The notes beneath the pieces are model-generated. The model was not told the origin of the DNA. It was given only the letters and a program-made list of their open reading frames with translations, and did no database searches. Below are positions 52,023 to 61,478 of a stretch of DNA of 64,000 bases, piece by piece. The translations under genes and the position numbers were made by a program. Origin of the DNA: Halomonas alkalicola (GTDB lineage Bacteria; Pseudomonadota; Gammaproteobacteria; Pseudomonadales; Halomonadaceae); the NCBI RefSeq assembly GCF_030704205.1, contig NZ_CP131913.1, positions 744,001-808,000 on the forward strand. Direction: 5' to 3'. The stretch's first letter is position 1. Every line of letters starts with the position of its first letter.

Positions 52023-52234
52023 CACGCCTCCCCCGTGCGTCCAGGGGAGGCGCGGAGCTTCTCGTCGGCGGAGAGCTGACGCGCCTCCTCGGGCAGCATC
52101 ACCGGGATGCCGTCGCGCACCGGATAGGCCAGGCCATCATAGAGACAGTGCAGCTCCTCGGCCTCGCGCTGGTACTTCAGCTTGCCCTTGCACAGCGGGC
52201 AGACCAGCATGGCCAGCAGTTCCTTGTCCATCAT
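52022..52234 (-). CDS. ycaR: Trm112/YcaR family small zinc-ribbon-like protein
   Basis: About 70 residues: [20 protein letters not shown], then a [20 protein letters not shown] segment. Two cysteines (CPLC) are kept and the second pair is reduced to a single cysteine, as in E. coli YcaR. GAGGTGAAC precedes the ATG at 52234. Lies between lpxK and kdsB as in E. coli. The role is not well defined; Trm112 relatives activate methyltransferases. Confidence 0.88.
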   Translation of the reverse strand: MMDKELLAMLVCPLCKGKLKYQREAEELHCLYDGLAYPVRDGIPVMLPEEARQLSADEKLRASPGRTGEA

Positions 52235-52241
52235 GTTCACC

Positions 52242-53312
52242 TCACTCCTGGTGGTGAGCCGGCGCACTGCCGGCTCGCGAATTCATGTCGGGCGCCGCGG
52301 CATCCAGGGCGGCCAGCCGCGCCTCGAGCCAGCGAACGAAGGCGGGATCCGGCGTGGCCGCCACCTCCAGCACCCAGCTGTCGCGGGGCGCCAGGTCACG
52401 GCACTTCACGGCGTCCTTGGCGGTCATCACCAGCGGGCGACCGTCGGCGAAGGCGAGCTCCTCGGCGCGATAGGTGTGGTGGTCGTCGAAGGGGTGGGCC
52501 ATCGCCTCGACGCCGAGCTCGGCCAGGGTCTCGAAGAAGCGCGCCGGACGGCCGATGCCGGCCACGGCGTGCACCGGCCCCGTGAACGGCAGCGGTAGCG
52601 GTGGAGAGCGCTTGCCGTCACCCAGCCGGCGCCAGGCGACCGGGGCCAGCGTCATCGCGAAGCCCCCCGGCGGCGGGGTGAAGGCCGGCTGGCCGCCGAC
52701 CGCCACGCCATTGATCACGACCGCGTCGACACTGGCCAGTCGCGAGAGCGGCTCGCGCAGCGGCCCCGCCGGCAGGCAGCGGCCGTTGCCGAAGCCCCGG
52801 GCCCCGTCCACCACCACCAGCTCGAGGTCGCGCCCCAGGGCCAGGTGCTGGAGGCCATCGTCGCTGACCAGGATGTCACAGCCCGCCGCCAGCAGCCTGC
52901 CTGCCCCGCGGGGACGGTCCGGGTCCACCACCACCGGCACGCCGGTCTGGTCGGCCAGCATGCGCGGCTCGTCGCCGCACTGCGCCGCGGGGGTCCGGTC
53001 ATCGACCCACAGCGGATAGGCGTCGCTCTGCCCACCATAGCCGCGGGAGAGGATGCCCGGACGATGGCCGCGCTCGACGAGGTGGCGCACCAGCCAGGCC
53101 ACCAGCGGCGACTTGCCGGTGCCGCCGAGCGTCAGGTTGCCCACCACGATCACCGGCACCGGAGCCCGCCACACCGTGCGGCGCCCCTCGGCATAGGCGG
53201 CGGTGCGACGCGCCACCGCGGCGCGGTAGAGAGCCTCCAGGGGACGCAGCAGCGCCAGCCAGGGCGCCCCCCCATAGGCGGCCGCCAGCCAGCGCTCGCC
53301 CAGTCCGCTCAT
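52242..53312 (-). CDS. lpxK: Tetraacyldisaccharide 4'-kinase LpxK
   Basis: Phosphorylates lipid A disaccharide to lipid IVA. 356 residues: [20 protein letters not shown] (Walker A GGTGKSP at 63-69), [34 protein letters not shown] (catalytic Asp-Asp) and [23 protein letters not shown] 53312 is chosen by similarity, with GGGAGG about 11 nt upstream. An 80-nt gap separates it from msbA, bounded by a 20-nt direct repeat; in relatives the two genes are closer. Confidence 0.92.
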   Translation of the reverse strand: MSGLGERWLAAAYGGAPWLALLRPLEALYRAAVARRTAAYAEGRRTVWRAPVPVIVVGNLTLGGTGKSPLVAWLVRHLVERGHRPGILSRGYGGQSDAYPLWVDDRTPAAQCGDEPRMLADQTGVPVVVDPDRPRGAGRLLAAGCDILVSDDGLQHLALGRDLELVVVDGARGFGNGRCLPAGPLREPLSRLASVDAVVINGVAVGGQPAFTPPPGGFAMTLAPVAWRRLGDGKRSPPLPLPFTGPVHAVAGIGRPARFFETLAELGVEAMAHPFDDHHTYRAEELAFADGRPLVMTAKDAVKCRDLAPRDSWVLEVAATPDPAFVRWLEARLAALDAAAPDMNSRAGSAPAHHQE

Positions 53313-53410
53313 GCGGGGCCGGCCTCCCGGTGCGGCAAGCGATGCAGCGACACTGCCGTGGCCATCACCGGCCGGCACGCTTGCGGGCCTCTCATGCGGG
53401 GTCGGCCTCC
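53308..53410. repeat. 20-nt direct repeat spanning the msbA-lpxK junction
   Basis: Copies at 53308-53327 (across the lpxK start) and 53391-53410 (across the msbA stop), 19 of 20 identical, 83 nt apart. On the coding strand each reads GGAGGCCGRCCCCGCATGAG: the msbA copy contains its stop TGA within ATGA, the lpxK copy contains its start ATGA. Confidence 0.7.
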
Positions 53411-55152
53411 TGGAACTGCAGGCGGTGCAGCGCGGCGTAGGCGCCGTCGCGGGCCAGCAGCTCGGCATGGCTACCCTGCTCGATCACCTCGCCCTGCTCC
53501 ATGACCAGGATCCGGTCGGCGCGCTCGATGGTGGAGAGACGGTGGGCGATCACCAGGGTGGTGCGCCCGCGGCACACCTCCTCCAGGGCCGCCTGGATAT
53601 GGCGCTCGGACTCGGTGTCCAGCGCCGAGGTGGCCTCGTCGAGGATCAGCAGCGGCGAGTCCTTGAAGATCGCCCGGGCGATGGCCACGCGCTGACGCTG
53701 GCCGCCGGAGAGCATCACGCCGTTGTCGCCCACCACGGTGGCGTAGCCGCCGGGCAGGCGCTCGATGAACTCGTGGGCATGGGCGGCCCGGGCGGCGGCC
53801 TCGATGGCCGCAGGGTCGGCGTCGGGTACGCCATAGGCGATGTTGTCGGCGATGCTGGCGTTGAACAGGGTCACCTGCTGGGAGACCAGGGCGATCTGGC
53901 GGCGCAGCGGCGTCAGGCGGTAGTCGTCCAGGGGCACGTCATCGACCAGCACCCGCCCCTCGGTGGGCCGATAGAAGCGCGGCAGCAGCCCCACCAGGGT
54001 CGACTTGCCGCTGCCCGAGCGGCCCACGATGGCGATCATCTCGCCCGGCGCCACCTCGAGGTCGATGCCCTTGAGCACCTCGGGCTGACCCTCGCCGTAG
54101 CGGAAGCGCACGCCCTCGAAGCGGACCCTGCCGACCAGCCGGCCCGGCTCGTGGTGCCCCTCGTCCCGCTCGGCGGGCACCTGCAGCAGGCCGAACAGCT
54201 CGGCGGCGGCGGCCAGCCCCTTCTGGATCTCGCTGTTGATCTCGGTGAGCTGGCGCACCGGCTTGGCCATCAACGAGGCGGCGGTGATGAAGGCGACGAA
54301 CTCGCCGGCGGTCATGTTGTCCATCAGCGTCGGCGACATGGCCAGCCACACCAGCACCGCCAGGGCCAGGGCCACCAGCAGCTGAATCACCGGAGTGCTG
54401 ATCGCCTTGGTCAGCGCCTCCTTCATGCTCTGCTGGCGGTTGTACTCGCTGGCGGCGGCGAAGCGAGCCTTCTCGAAGCCCTCGGCGCCGTGGGTGCGCA
54501 CCACCCGGTAGCCGGAGAGCGCCTCGGAGGCCACGTGGGTGACGTCCCCCATGGAGGCCTGGATGCGCATCGAGATGCGCCGGAAGCGCTTGCTGGCGTA
54601 GCTGACCACCCCGCCGATCAGCGGCGTGACGGTCAGGAAGAGCAGCGTCAGCATCCAGTTGGTCCACAGCAGGTAGCCCACCAGGCCGAGGACGAAGAGC
54701 CCCTCGCGCAGCAGGATGGTCAGCGCCTTGGTGGCCGCGCCGGTGACCTGCTCCACGTGGTAGGTGACCCGCGAGATCAGGTGGCCGCTGGAGTGGCTGT
54801 CGAAGAAGCGCCCCGGGAGGTGGAGCATATGGTTGAAGACGTTGCAGCGCAGGGCGTGGACCACGTTGCGCGCCACGTTGCTCATGAAGTAGGTGCCGAG
54901 GAAGGTGCCGAGGCCCCGGGCGGCGAACATGCCGACCACGAACAGCGGCAGGAAGAGCCGGAAGGCGGCATCGGGGTTCTGGATGCCATCGATCAGGCGC
55001 TTCATCATCTCGGCGAGTGCCGTGCTGGAAGCGGCATAGATGACGTAGCCGACAATGGCCAGGCCAAAGGAGCGCCAGTGGGGGCGCACATAGCTCAGCA
55101 GGCGCTTGTAGAGCGTCCAGCCGGAGTGTTGGGGGGTCCCGTCCTGATTCAC
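53392..55152 (-). CDS. msbA: Lipid A/LPS flippase MsbA (ABC transporter)
   Basis: Half-transporter that flips lipid A-core across the inner membrane. 586 residues: six-helix membrane domain to about 320, then the ATPase domain with IAIVGRSGSGKSTLVGLLPR (Walker A), LVSQQVTLFNASIADNIAYG (Q loop), [20 protein letters not shown] (signature and following) and PLLILDEATSALDTESERHI (Walker B). GTG start overlaps the exbD stop (GTGA). Upstream of lpxK, as in other gammaproteobacteria. Confidence 0.95.
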   Translation of the reverse strand: MNQDGTPQHSGWTLYKRLLSYVRPHWRSFGLAIVGYVIYAASSTALAEMMKRLIDGIQNPDAAFRLFLPLFVVGMFAARGLGTFLGTYFMSNVARNVVHALRCNVFNHMLHLPGRFFDSHSSGHLISRVTYHVEQVTGAATKALTILLREGLFVLGLVGYLLWTNWMLTLLFLTVTPLIGGVVSYASKRFRRISMRIQASMGDVTHVASEALSGYRVVRTHGAEGFEKARFAAASEYNRQQSMKEALTKAISTPVIQLLVALALAVLVWLAMSPTLMDNMTAGEFVAFITAASLMAKPVRQLTEINSEIQKGLAAAAELFGLLQVPAERDEGHHEPGRLVGRVRFEGVRFRYGEGQPEVLKGIDLEVAPGEMIAIVGRSGSGKSTLVGLLPRFYRPTEGRVLVDDVPLDDYRLTPLRRQIALVSQQVTLFNASIADNIAYGVPDADPAAIEAAARAAHAHEFIERLPGGYATVVGDNGVMLSGGQRQRVAIARAIFKDSPLLILDEATSALDTESERHIQAALEEVCRGRTTLVIAHRLSTIERADRILVMEQGEVIEQGSHAELLARDGAYAALHRLQFQEADPA

Positions 55153-55586
55153 GGCGTCTCCGCTTGTGGGGAAATGGTCTCGCCGGTGCGGCTTTCGGTG
55201 GTGGCGATACGCACCCGCTCGATGCCCTGCAGGCCGGCCTGGTCGAGCACGCGGACCACATCGGCGTGGCTGGCGCGGCCATCGGCCTCCACCACCAGAC
55301 CGTGCTCGCGGGCCTGCTCGGCCTCGGCGGCCAGCGCCGAGGCCAGCTCGGCCGGCGTCAGCTCGCGCTCGCCGAGGCGGTAGACGCCGGCCGCGGTGAC
55401 CACCAGGGTGACCGGCGAGACCTCGGCGGCGGCCCCGCTGGTCGTCTCGGGCAGTTCGAGCTCCAGCGCCTGACGGGTCTCGAAGGTGGTGGAGACCATG
55501 AAGAAGATCAGCAGCAGGAACACCACGTCGATCAGCGGCGTGAGGTTGACCTCCACCGGGTCGCGGCGGGTACGCGCAAACCTCAC
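55149..55586 (-). CDS. ExbD/TolR-family protein (second system)
   Basis: 145 residues with intact family start: RRDPVEVNLTPLIDVVFLLL and IFFMVSTTFETRQALELELP, one helix with the conserved Asp, then a periplasmic domain (VTLVVTAAGVYRLGERELTP). It is paired with the ExbB/TolQ-like gene by an ATGA overlap and with msbA by GTGA. No tonB or tolA is adjacent. The same pair lies before msbA/lpxK in Pseudomonas; its client is unclear. Confidence 0.88.
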   Translation of the reverse strand: MRFARTRRDPVEVNLTPLIDVVFLLLIFFMVSTTFETRQALELELPETTSGAAAEVSPVTLVVTAAGVYRLGERELTPAELASALAAEAEQAREHGLVVEADGRASHADVVRVLDQAGLQGIERVRIATTESRTGETISPQAETP

Positions 55587-56281
55587 GAGCGCTTCACCCG
55601 GGGCGCCATCCGCCCGTCGGCCTCGAGGCGCTCCTCCTCGGCGGCGGCCTCGTGGCGCTCGGCCAGGGTCAGCTCGCCGCCGTAGTGGGCGAGGAACTCC
55701 ATCACCTGGCCCGACTGCTCCTCCATGCGCACGGTGATGTCCTCGACCCGGCGCAGGAAGTAGCGGTGGAACATCAGGGCGGGAATCGCCACGGTCAGGC
55801 CCGCCGCGGTGGTCACCAGGGCGCGGGAGATGCCGCCGGCCAGATCGGCGGTGCGGCTGGCGCCGTCGCCGGCGACGATCACCGAGAAGACCTCGATCAT
55901 CCCCACCACGGTGCCCAGCAGCCCGATCAGCGGAGCGATGGCAGCGATGGTGCCGAGGGGGCTCAGGAAGCGCTCCATGTCATGGATCACCGCGGTGCCC
56001 GCCTCCTGGAGACGCGCCCGCACCTGTTCATGGCCGAGGCGCGCGTTGCGCAGCCCCGCGGCCAGCACGCCGCCCAGCGGCGAGTGGCTCTCCAGCCAGA
56101 AGAGGTTGACCTGGCCCCGGGAGACCAGGGTGCAGACCTCCTGGCCGAGCCCCCGGGGCGCGATGCGCCCGGCACGCAAGGTCCAGAGGCGTTCGATGAT
56201 GATCACCGTGGCCAGCAGCGAACAGCCCAGCAGTGGCAGCATCAGCCAGCCCCCGGCGATCAGGGCCTCCATCATGTCCAT
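55583..56281 (-). CDS. MotA/TolQ/ExbB proton channel family protein (second system)
   Basis: 232 residues with three helices: 8-30 (AGGWLMLPLLGCSLLATVII), 108-132 (SPLGTIAAIAPLIGLLGTVV) and 150-175 (ISRALVTTAAGLTVAIPALM). The motif LIGLLGTVVGMIEVF is characteristic. GAGGGAAAGCGC precedes the ATG. Located between comEC and the exbD-like gene. It probably forms a proton-driven motor with that protein. Confidence 0.88.
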   Translation of the reverse strand: MDMMEALIAGGWLMLPLLGCSLLATVIIIERLWTLRAGRIAPRGLGQEVCTLVSRGQVNLFWLESHSPLGGVLAAGLRNARLGHEQVRARLQEAGTAVIHDMERFLSPLGTIAAIAPLIGLLGTVVGMIEVFSVIVAGDGASRTADLAGGISRALVTTAAGLTVAIPALMFHRYFLRRVEDITVRMEEQSGQVMEFLAHYGGELTLAERHEAAAEEERLEADGRMAPRVKRS

Positions 56282-56323
56282 GCGCTTTCCCTCGAAGATG
56301 CCCCGTGAACCGTGATCCCGAAC

Positions 56324-58612
56324 TCAGGGCGATTCTAACGCAAGGCAGTCGGCTCCGACACCGCCCCGCCGCCAGGGCAGTGGCCGTGTGCTCTCGACGA
56401 CCCGACCCGCCTCGCCCCCCAGCCGGAACGTCAGCGCGCCATCCAGCGCCGTGCTCCACTGGCAGCTGCCGGCGCCGCGGAAGCGCCTGACCACCTCGTC
56501 GTGGGGATGGCCGAAGGCGTTGCGCCGCCCGGCGCTGTAGACCACCTGACGCGGGGTGAGCCACTGCACCAGCTGAGGCCCGGAGCTGGTCTGGCTGCCG
56601 TGGTGGCCGGCCACCAGCAGGGTCACCGGCGCCTCGGCCTCGAGCAGGAAGGCGCGCTCCACCCGGCGCCCCACGTCGCCGGTGATCAGCAAGCGCTGCC
56701 CGCCCACGCTCGCCTCCAGCACGCAGGAGCGGTCATTGCTGGAGAGCGCGGCGGTCTCCTCCGGCGGCCACAGGAAACGGAAGCGCACGCCGTCCCGCTC
56801 CCAGCTGTCGCCGCGCCGGCAGGCGGCGAAGGGAACGCCGATCTCCTCGCCAGGCGGCGCCAGGAAGCGCCCCACGCGATGGCGCTCCGCCAGCAGCGCC
56901 ACCCCGCCGGCATGATCGATGTCATCGTGGCTGACGATCACCTCGTCGAAGCGCTGACCCGGCGGCCACAGCACGCTGACCGGGACGAACCCCGAGGCGA
57001 AGCGTGGCCCCGCATCATAGAGCGCCCGATAGCCGGCGGTGCGCAGCTCCACCAGCTGCCCCTGGCCCACGTCCAGCACGCGCACCTCCAGCTGGCCGGG
57101 GGGGATGCCCGCCGGCGCAAGGCTCAGCGCCACTGCGGCCAGCGCCAGGCTGCCCGTGGCGCGCAGCGGGGCCGCAAGCCCGGGCAGCACCCAGAGCAGC
57201 GCCATCAGCCCCAGGCAGAGCGCCAGGGGCGTCACCAGGGCCGGCTCGGGGAGCCACAGCGGCAACCAGGCCACGGCGGCCTCCAGGCCTCGGGCCAGGG
57301 CCTCGCTCAGGTGCGCGAAGAGCCACCAGCAGAGCGCGGAGAGCGGCGGCAGCGGCGCCAGCAGCCAGCCGAGCAGCCCCAGCGGCACCAGCAGGCTGCT
57401 GACCACGGGCACCGCCACCAGGTTGACCAGCGGTGCGGCCGGGGCCAGCCGCGCGAAGGCCAGCAGCACCGCCGCCGCCATCAGCGGCGCCAGCAGCAGT
57501 TGGGTCCTGACCAGCGCCCACAGCCAGCCGCGCACGCCACGGGGACGCGGCCGGCCCTGCCAGGCCAGGATCAGCAGCGCCACCGCCAGGAAGGAGAGCC
57601 AGAGCCCCGGGCGCCAGGCGCTCAGCGGGTCGATGGCCAGCACCACGGCCAGCGCCAGCCACCACCCCTGCCAGGGCCCCGGGGCGTGGCGCCCGCTGGC
57701 GACCCACAGCCCCACCAGCGCCATCACCAGAGCGCGCAGCGCCGGGGGCTCCAGACCGGCGAGGGTCGCATAGCCCGCCGCCGCGACGCCGGCCATCCAC
57801 CAGGGCCACACCGCCAGGCGCCATCCCCCCGGGGTCGCCAACCGCGCGGCTCCCCGGCCCAGCAGCAGGGCAAACCCCGCAACCAGCCCCACATGCAGCC
57901 CGGAGATCACCATCAGGTGGGTGGTGCCGCTGGCGTTGAGCAGGGCCCAGTCATCGGCCGTCAACCGATCGCCGGCGCCCAGGGTCAGGGCCGCCAGCCA
58001 GCGCTCGGCGCGAGGCGGCAGCGCCCGGCCCTCCAGATGCGTGAGGGCATGTTCGCGCAGGCCGGGCGCGGACTCGGCCAACCGCTGCGGCGGCGGCTCA
58101 TGGCGCACATAGCCGGTGGCCTGGATTCCCTCGCGCCACAGCCAGGCCTCGTAGTCAAAGGTGTGGGGATTGGCGAATCCCGCCGGCGGACGCAGCCGCA
58201 CGGTGAGCGCCCAGTGCTCGCCGGGCTGCAGGGGGGGCGCCTCGAAGGCGCTCAGGCGCACGCGTCGCAGGCGTTCGCAGGCGGGGCGCGCCGCGGCAAG
58301 CGGGCGGCAATCGCTCACCGCCAGGGTGAGGCGGGTCAGCCGCTCCTCCTCCGTCACCTCCACCAGCCGCCCCTGGATGGCGAGATCCTCGCGCAGCAGC
58401 CCATCGGGCAGGACCGCCCCGCGTGCCAGCAGTACGGCGGCCGTCACGCCGACCAGTGCCGCCAGAGGCAGCCAGTCGGCCGGTCGCCGCCTGGCCAGCG
58501 CGCCCAGGGCGAGGAGTCCCAGCCCCTCGAGCAGCCCCGGCGGCGGCTGGCTGCCCAGTCCCAGGCCGGCGAGCACGGCCAGGGCCAGGAGGATGGCCAT
58601 TCCAGGTCGCAT
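56324..58612 (-). CDS. comEC: DNA uptake channel protein ComEC/Rec2
   Basis: Inner-membrane channel for incoming single-stranded DNA. About 762 residues in three parts: N-terminal helices and DUF4131 (to about 200), the competence domain with many helices (LNASGTTHLMVISGLHVGLV near 240, the family hallmark), and a C-terminal metallo-beta-lactamase-like domain with VRVLDVGQGQLVELRTAGYR, IVSHDDIDHAGGVALLAERH and LLVAGHHGSQTSSGPQLVQW. ATG 58612 has GGAG 7 nt upstream; ATG 58675 is the longer option. Divergent from the DUF2062 gene. Confidence 0.9.
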   Translation of the reverse strand: MRPGMAILLALAVLAGLGLGSQPPPGLLEGLGLLALGALARRRPADWLPLAALVGVTAAVLLARGAVLPDGLLREDLAIQGRLVEVTEEERLTRLTLAVSDCRPLAAARPACERLRRVRLSAFEAPPLQPGEHWALTVRLRPPAGFANPHTFDYEAWLWREGIQATGYVRHEPPPQRLAESAPGLREHALTHLEGRALPPRAERWLAALTLGAGDRLTADDWALLNASGTTHLMVISGLHVGLVAGFALLLGRGAARLATPGGWRLAVWPWWMAGVAAAGYATLAGLEPPALRALVMALVGLWVASGRHAPGPWQGWWLALAVVLAIDPLSAWRPGLWLSFLAVALLILAWQGRPRPRGVRGWLWALVRTQLLLAPLMAAAVLLAFARLAPAAPLVNLVAVPVVSSLLVPLGLLGWLLAPLPPLSALCWWLFAHLSEALARGLEAAVAWLPLWLPEPALVTPLALCLGLMALLWVLPGLAAPLRATGSLALAAVALSLAPAGIPPGQLEVRVLDVGQGQLVELRTAGYRALYDAGPRFASGFVPVSVLWPPGQRFDEVIVSHDDIDHAGGVALLAERHRVGRFLAPPGEEIGVPFAACRRGDSWERDGVRFRFLWPPEETAALSSNDRSCVLEASVGGQRLLITGDVGRRVERAFLLEAEAPVTLLVAGHHGSQTSSGPQLVQWLTPRQVVYSAGRRNAFGHPHDEVVRRFRGAGSCQWSTALDGALTFRLGGEAGRVVESTRPLPWRRGGVGADCLALESP

Positions 58613-58735
58613 TCCCTTGCTCCGGATGGGTGCATGTCTGCCCGTGCCCCGCGCCTTGCGTGGAAGCGCAGTCATGGCAAAGGCAGGCCCTTGTATGGAT
58701 AATAGCTCGCGTCACGATGCCGCGAGCCCGACGAC

Positions 58736-59278
58736 ATGCCGCGCCGCTTTCTCCAGCGCTACATGCCCCACCCCGAGACACTCAGGCGCCAGCGCTCGCT
58801 GCGTTTCATGAGTCACCTGATCGGCAACCCCGCCCTGTGGGTGCTGAGTCGTCGCAGTGTGGCCAACGCCTTTTCGGTGGGCCTGTTCAGCGCCATGCTG
58901 CCGATTCCCTTCCAGATGGTGGTGGCTGCCTTCGGCGCCTGGCTGGCGCGCGCCAACCTGCCCCTCTCCGTGGGCCTGGTGTGGATCACCAACCCTCTGA
59001 CCATGCCGGTGATCTTCTACGCCAACTACCGCCTCGGCGCCTGGCTGATGAACACGCCGGCCCGGGAGGTGCCCGAACGCCTCTCCACCCGCTGGATCGC
59101 CGAACAGATGGCCGATATCCTGCCCGCCCTGGCGGTGGGCTCGGTGGTCACCGCCGTCGTCCTGGCGCTGCTCGGCAACCTAGTGATCCGGCTGATCTGG
59201 CGTTGGCAGGTCTCGCGCAGCTGGAAGGCCCGGCGGCGCCGGCGGCGCAAGGCGCCCTGCGACAAGGACCTGCGCTGA
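58736..59278 (+). CDS. DUF2062 membrane protein
   Basis: 180 residues. N-terminal MPRRFLQRYMPHPETLRRQR, then helices with NAFSVGLFSAMLPIPFQMVV and VGLVWITNPLTMPVIFYANY, the DUF2062 signature, and a third helix at about 130-155 (ILPALAVGSVVTAVVLALLG). A very basic tail (WKARRRRRRKAPCDK) follows. Function unknown. Divergent from comEC and convergent with lolD, with a strong hairpin after its stop. Confidence 0.85.
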   Translation: MPRRFLQRYMPHPETLRRQRSLRFMSHLIGNPALWVLSRRSVANAFSVGLFSAMLPIPFQMVVAAFGAWLARANLPLSVGLVWITNPLTMPVIFYANYRLGAWLMNTPAREVPERLSTRWIAEQMADILPALAVGSVVTAVVLALLGNLVIRLIWRWQVSRSWKARRRRRRKAPCDKDLR

Positions 59279-59323
59279 GGCGCCGCTGCTCCTTTCCTGT
59301 CGCTGCCCTATCGACTGCCCCTA

Positions 59324-59360
59324 CGCGAACGGCCGGCCCCCTTGGGGCCGGCCGTTCGCG
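59324..59360. terminator. Bidirectional terminator between the DUF2062 gene and lolD
   Basis: Perfect 17-bp inverted repeat (59324-59340 with 59344-59360) with a 3-nt loop, between convergent genes. No long T run, but the stem is very stable. Confidence 0.75.
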
Positions 59361-59394
59361 GTTGCCGGACGATGGCGGCGCCTCGCCTGCGGGC

Positions 59395-60147
59395 TCACTC
59401 CACCGGGGTGGGCCGCGGCTGCTCGCTCAGGCGCCCCTCGTCCAGGCGCATGACCCGGTCCTGATGGGCCGCCAGCCCCGGGTCGTGGGTCACGATCACG
59501 AAGGCGCAGGCGGAGGTGCGCGCCAGCTCATCCATCAGCGCCAGGATGCTCGCCGCGGTGTGCTGGTCCAGGTTGCCGGTGGGCTCGTCCATCAGCACCA
59601 GGCTCGGGTCGGTGACCAGGGCCCGGGCAATGGCCACCCGCTGGCGCTCGCCGCCGGAGAGTTCACCCGGCTTGTGGTCGGCGCGGGCGGCCATGCCGAC
59701 CCGCTCCAGCAGCTGGCGGGCGCGCGCCTCGGCGACCTTCTTGCGCTGCCCGCGCACGATCAGCGGCAGCGCGGCGTTCTCCAGGGCGGTGAACTCGGCC
59801 AGCAGGTGGTGGAACTGGTAGACGAAGCCGATATGGCGGTTGCGGAAGTGGCCGAGGGCCGCGTCGCCCAGCGCCAGCAGCGACTCGCCGGCGATGCGCA
59901 CCTCACCGCGGGTGGGCTGGTCCAGGCCGCCCAGCAGGTTGAGCAGGGTGGTCTTGCCGGAGCCGGAGCTGCCGACGATGGCGACCCGCTCGCCGGCGTG
60001 CACGGTGAGCTCGAGGCCGTCCAACACGGTGACGTCCTGGGGACCCTCGTGGTAGATGCGGGTCAGGTCGCGGCACTCCAGCATCGGCGCCCCCGGCGCC
60101 GTGGCGGCGCCCTGCTCGGCAGTGGCTTGCATGGTCGTCTCACTCAT
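59395..60147 (-). CDS. lolD: Lipoprotein-releasing system ATPase LolD
   Basis: ATPase of LolCDE, which moves outer-membrane lipoproteins from the inner membrane to LolA. 250 residues: [20 protein letters not shown] (Walker A), [20 protein letters not shown] (Q loop; the FQ-type YQFHHLL is LolD-specific), [20 protein letters not shown] (signature) and [20 protein letters not shown]. Overlaps lolC by 8 nt. Confidence 0.94.
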   Translation of the reverse strand: MSETTMQATAEQGAATAPGAPMLECRDLTRIYHEGPQDVTVLDGLELTVHAGERVAIVGSSGSGKTTLLNLLGGLDQPTRGEVRIAGESLLALGDAALGHFRNRHIGFVYQFHHLLAEFTALENAALPLIVRGQRKKVAEARARQLLERVGMAARADHKPGELSGGERQRVAIARALVTDPSLVLMDEPTGNLDQHTAASILALMDELARTSACAFVIVTHDPGLAAHQDRVMRLDEGRLSEQPRPTPVE

Positions 60148-61381
60148 AGCGCAGCACCTCGGCCGGCTGGACCTTGGCCGCCCGCCAGGCCGGATAGAGG
60201 GTGGAAAGGAAGGTCAGGCCCAGGGCCGCGGCGACGATGTCGCGCACGTCCGTCCAGTCGAGGCGCGACGGCAGGTTGCTGATGAAGTAGACCCCCGCGT
60301 CGAGGAACTGGATGCCGAACAGGCTCTCGACCCCGTCGATGATGTCGGAGATGGTCAGCGCCAGCAGCACCCCGAGCGCCACCCCGACCAGGATGCCGAT
60401 CACCCCGATGGCCAGCCCCTGGACGATGAAGATACCCATGATCGAGCGCGGCGTGGCGCCGATGGTGCGCAGGATGGCGATGTCGGCGTGCTTGTCGGTG
60501 ACCACCATCACCAGGGTGGAGACGATGTTGAAGGCCGCCACGGCGATGATCACCGTCAGCAGCAGCGCGATCATGCGCTTCTCCATCTGGATCGCCTGGA
60601 AGAGGTTGCCGTGGGAGAAGGTCCAGTCGATGCCGCGGTAGCCCGGCCCCAGCTCGTTGACGATGCTGCGGGTCTCGGCGGCGGCCAGGAAGAGGTCGTC
60701 GAGCTCCAGGCGCAGGCCGCCCACGGCGTCACCGAGGCGCGCCAGGGTCTGCATGTCCTCGATATTGGCGTAGGCCAGCGCGGCATCCAGGTCGGCACCG
60801 ACGCTGAACACCCCGCTCACCGTGAAGCGCTTGAGTCTCGGGAAGACCCCGGCCGGAGTGATCGAGGCCTCGGGCACCAGCAGGGTCACGGTATCACCCA
60901 CGCCGACCCCCAGCCGCCTGGCCAGGATGGAGCCCAGCACGATGTTCCACTCGCCGGGCTGCAGGTCGTCGAGCCCGCCCTGCTGCATGTGCCGACCGAT
61001 GATCGAGACGCGGTCCTCCCAATCGGGGTGGATGCCGTTGACCATGGCGCCCTCGTTGCGGCCGCCCACCGAGAACATGCCCTGCTGCTCCACGAAGGGG
61101 GCGGCGCCGATCACCCGCTCGCGCTCCATCAGCTGGGCGGCCAGGGACTCCCACTCCACCATGCCGGTACGCGATTCGATCTTGGTGTGCGGCACCATGC
61201 CGAGGATGCGGGTGCGCAGCTCGTGGTCGAAGCCGTTCATCACCGAGAGCACCAGGATCAGCACCGCCACGCCCAGCATCAGGCCCAGCATGGAGGTCAG
61301 CGTGATGAAGGAGATGAAGTGGTTGCGGCGCTTGGCGCGCACGTAGCGCAGCCCAATCAGGAATGGCAGACGGTCAAGCAT
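60140..61381 (-). CDS. lolC: Lipoprotein-releasing system permease LolC/LolE
   Basis: 413-residue permease with four helices: one at about 23-48 ([20 protein letters not shown]), a large periplasmic domain (50-270), then three near the C-terminus ([40 protein letters not shown], and the last near 375-395). [20 protein letters not shown] is the family start, placed at ATG 61381 with AAGGA about 8 nt upstream. Only one permease gene is present here; a LolF-type single permease or a distant lolE are both possible. Confidence 0.9.
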   Translation of the reverse strand: MLDRLPFLIGLRYVRAKRRNHFISFITLTSMLGLMLGVAVLILVLSVMNGFDHELRTRILGMVPHTKIESRTGMVEWESLAAQLMERERVIGAAPFVEQQGMFSVGGRNEGAMVNGIHPDWEDRVSIIGRHMQQGGLDDLQPGEWNIVLGSILARRLGVGVGDTVTLLVPEASITPAGVFPRLKRFTVSGVFSVGADLDAALAYANIEDMQTLARLGDAVGGLRLELDDLFLAAAETRSIVNELGPGYRGIDWTFSHGNLFQAIQMEKRMIALLLTVIIAVAAFNIVSTLVMVVTDKHADIAILRTIGATPRSIMGIFIVQGLAIGVIGILVGVALGVLLALTISDIIDGVESLFGIQFLDAGVYFISNLPSRLDWTDVRDIVAAALGLTFLSTLYPAWRAAKVQPAEVLRYE

Positions 61382-61478
61382 GGAGGCGTTCCTTGTCAGC
61401 GGGCACCCATGGTACGGCTTTTTGGACGCCGCTGCACCGGGGCGGCGGCGCCTTGCCGCGGATTTGCACGACTCCCGC

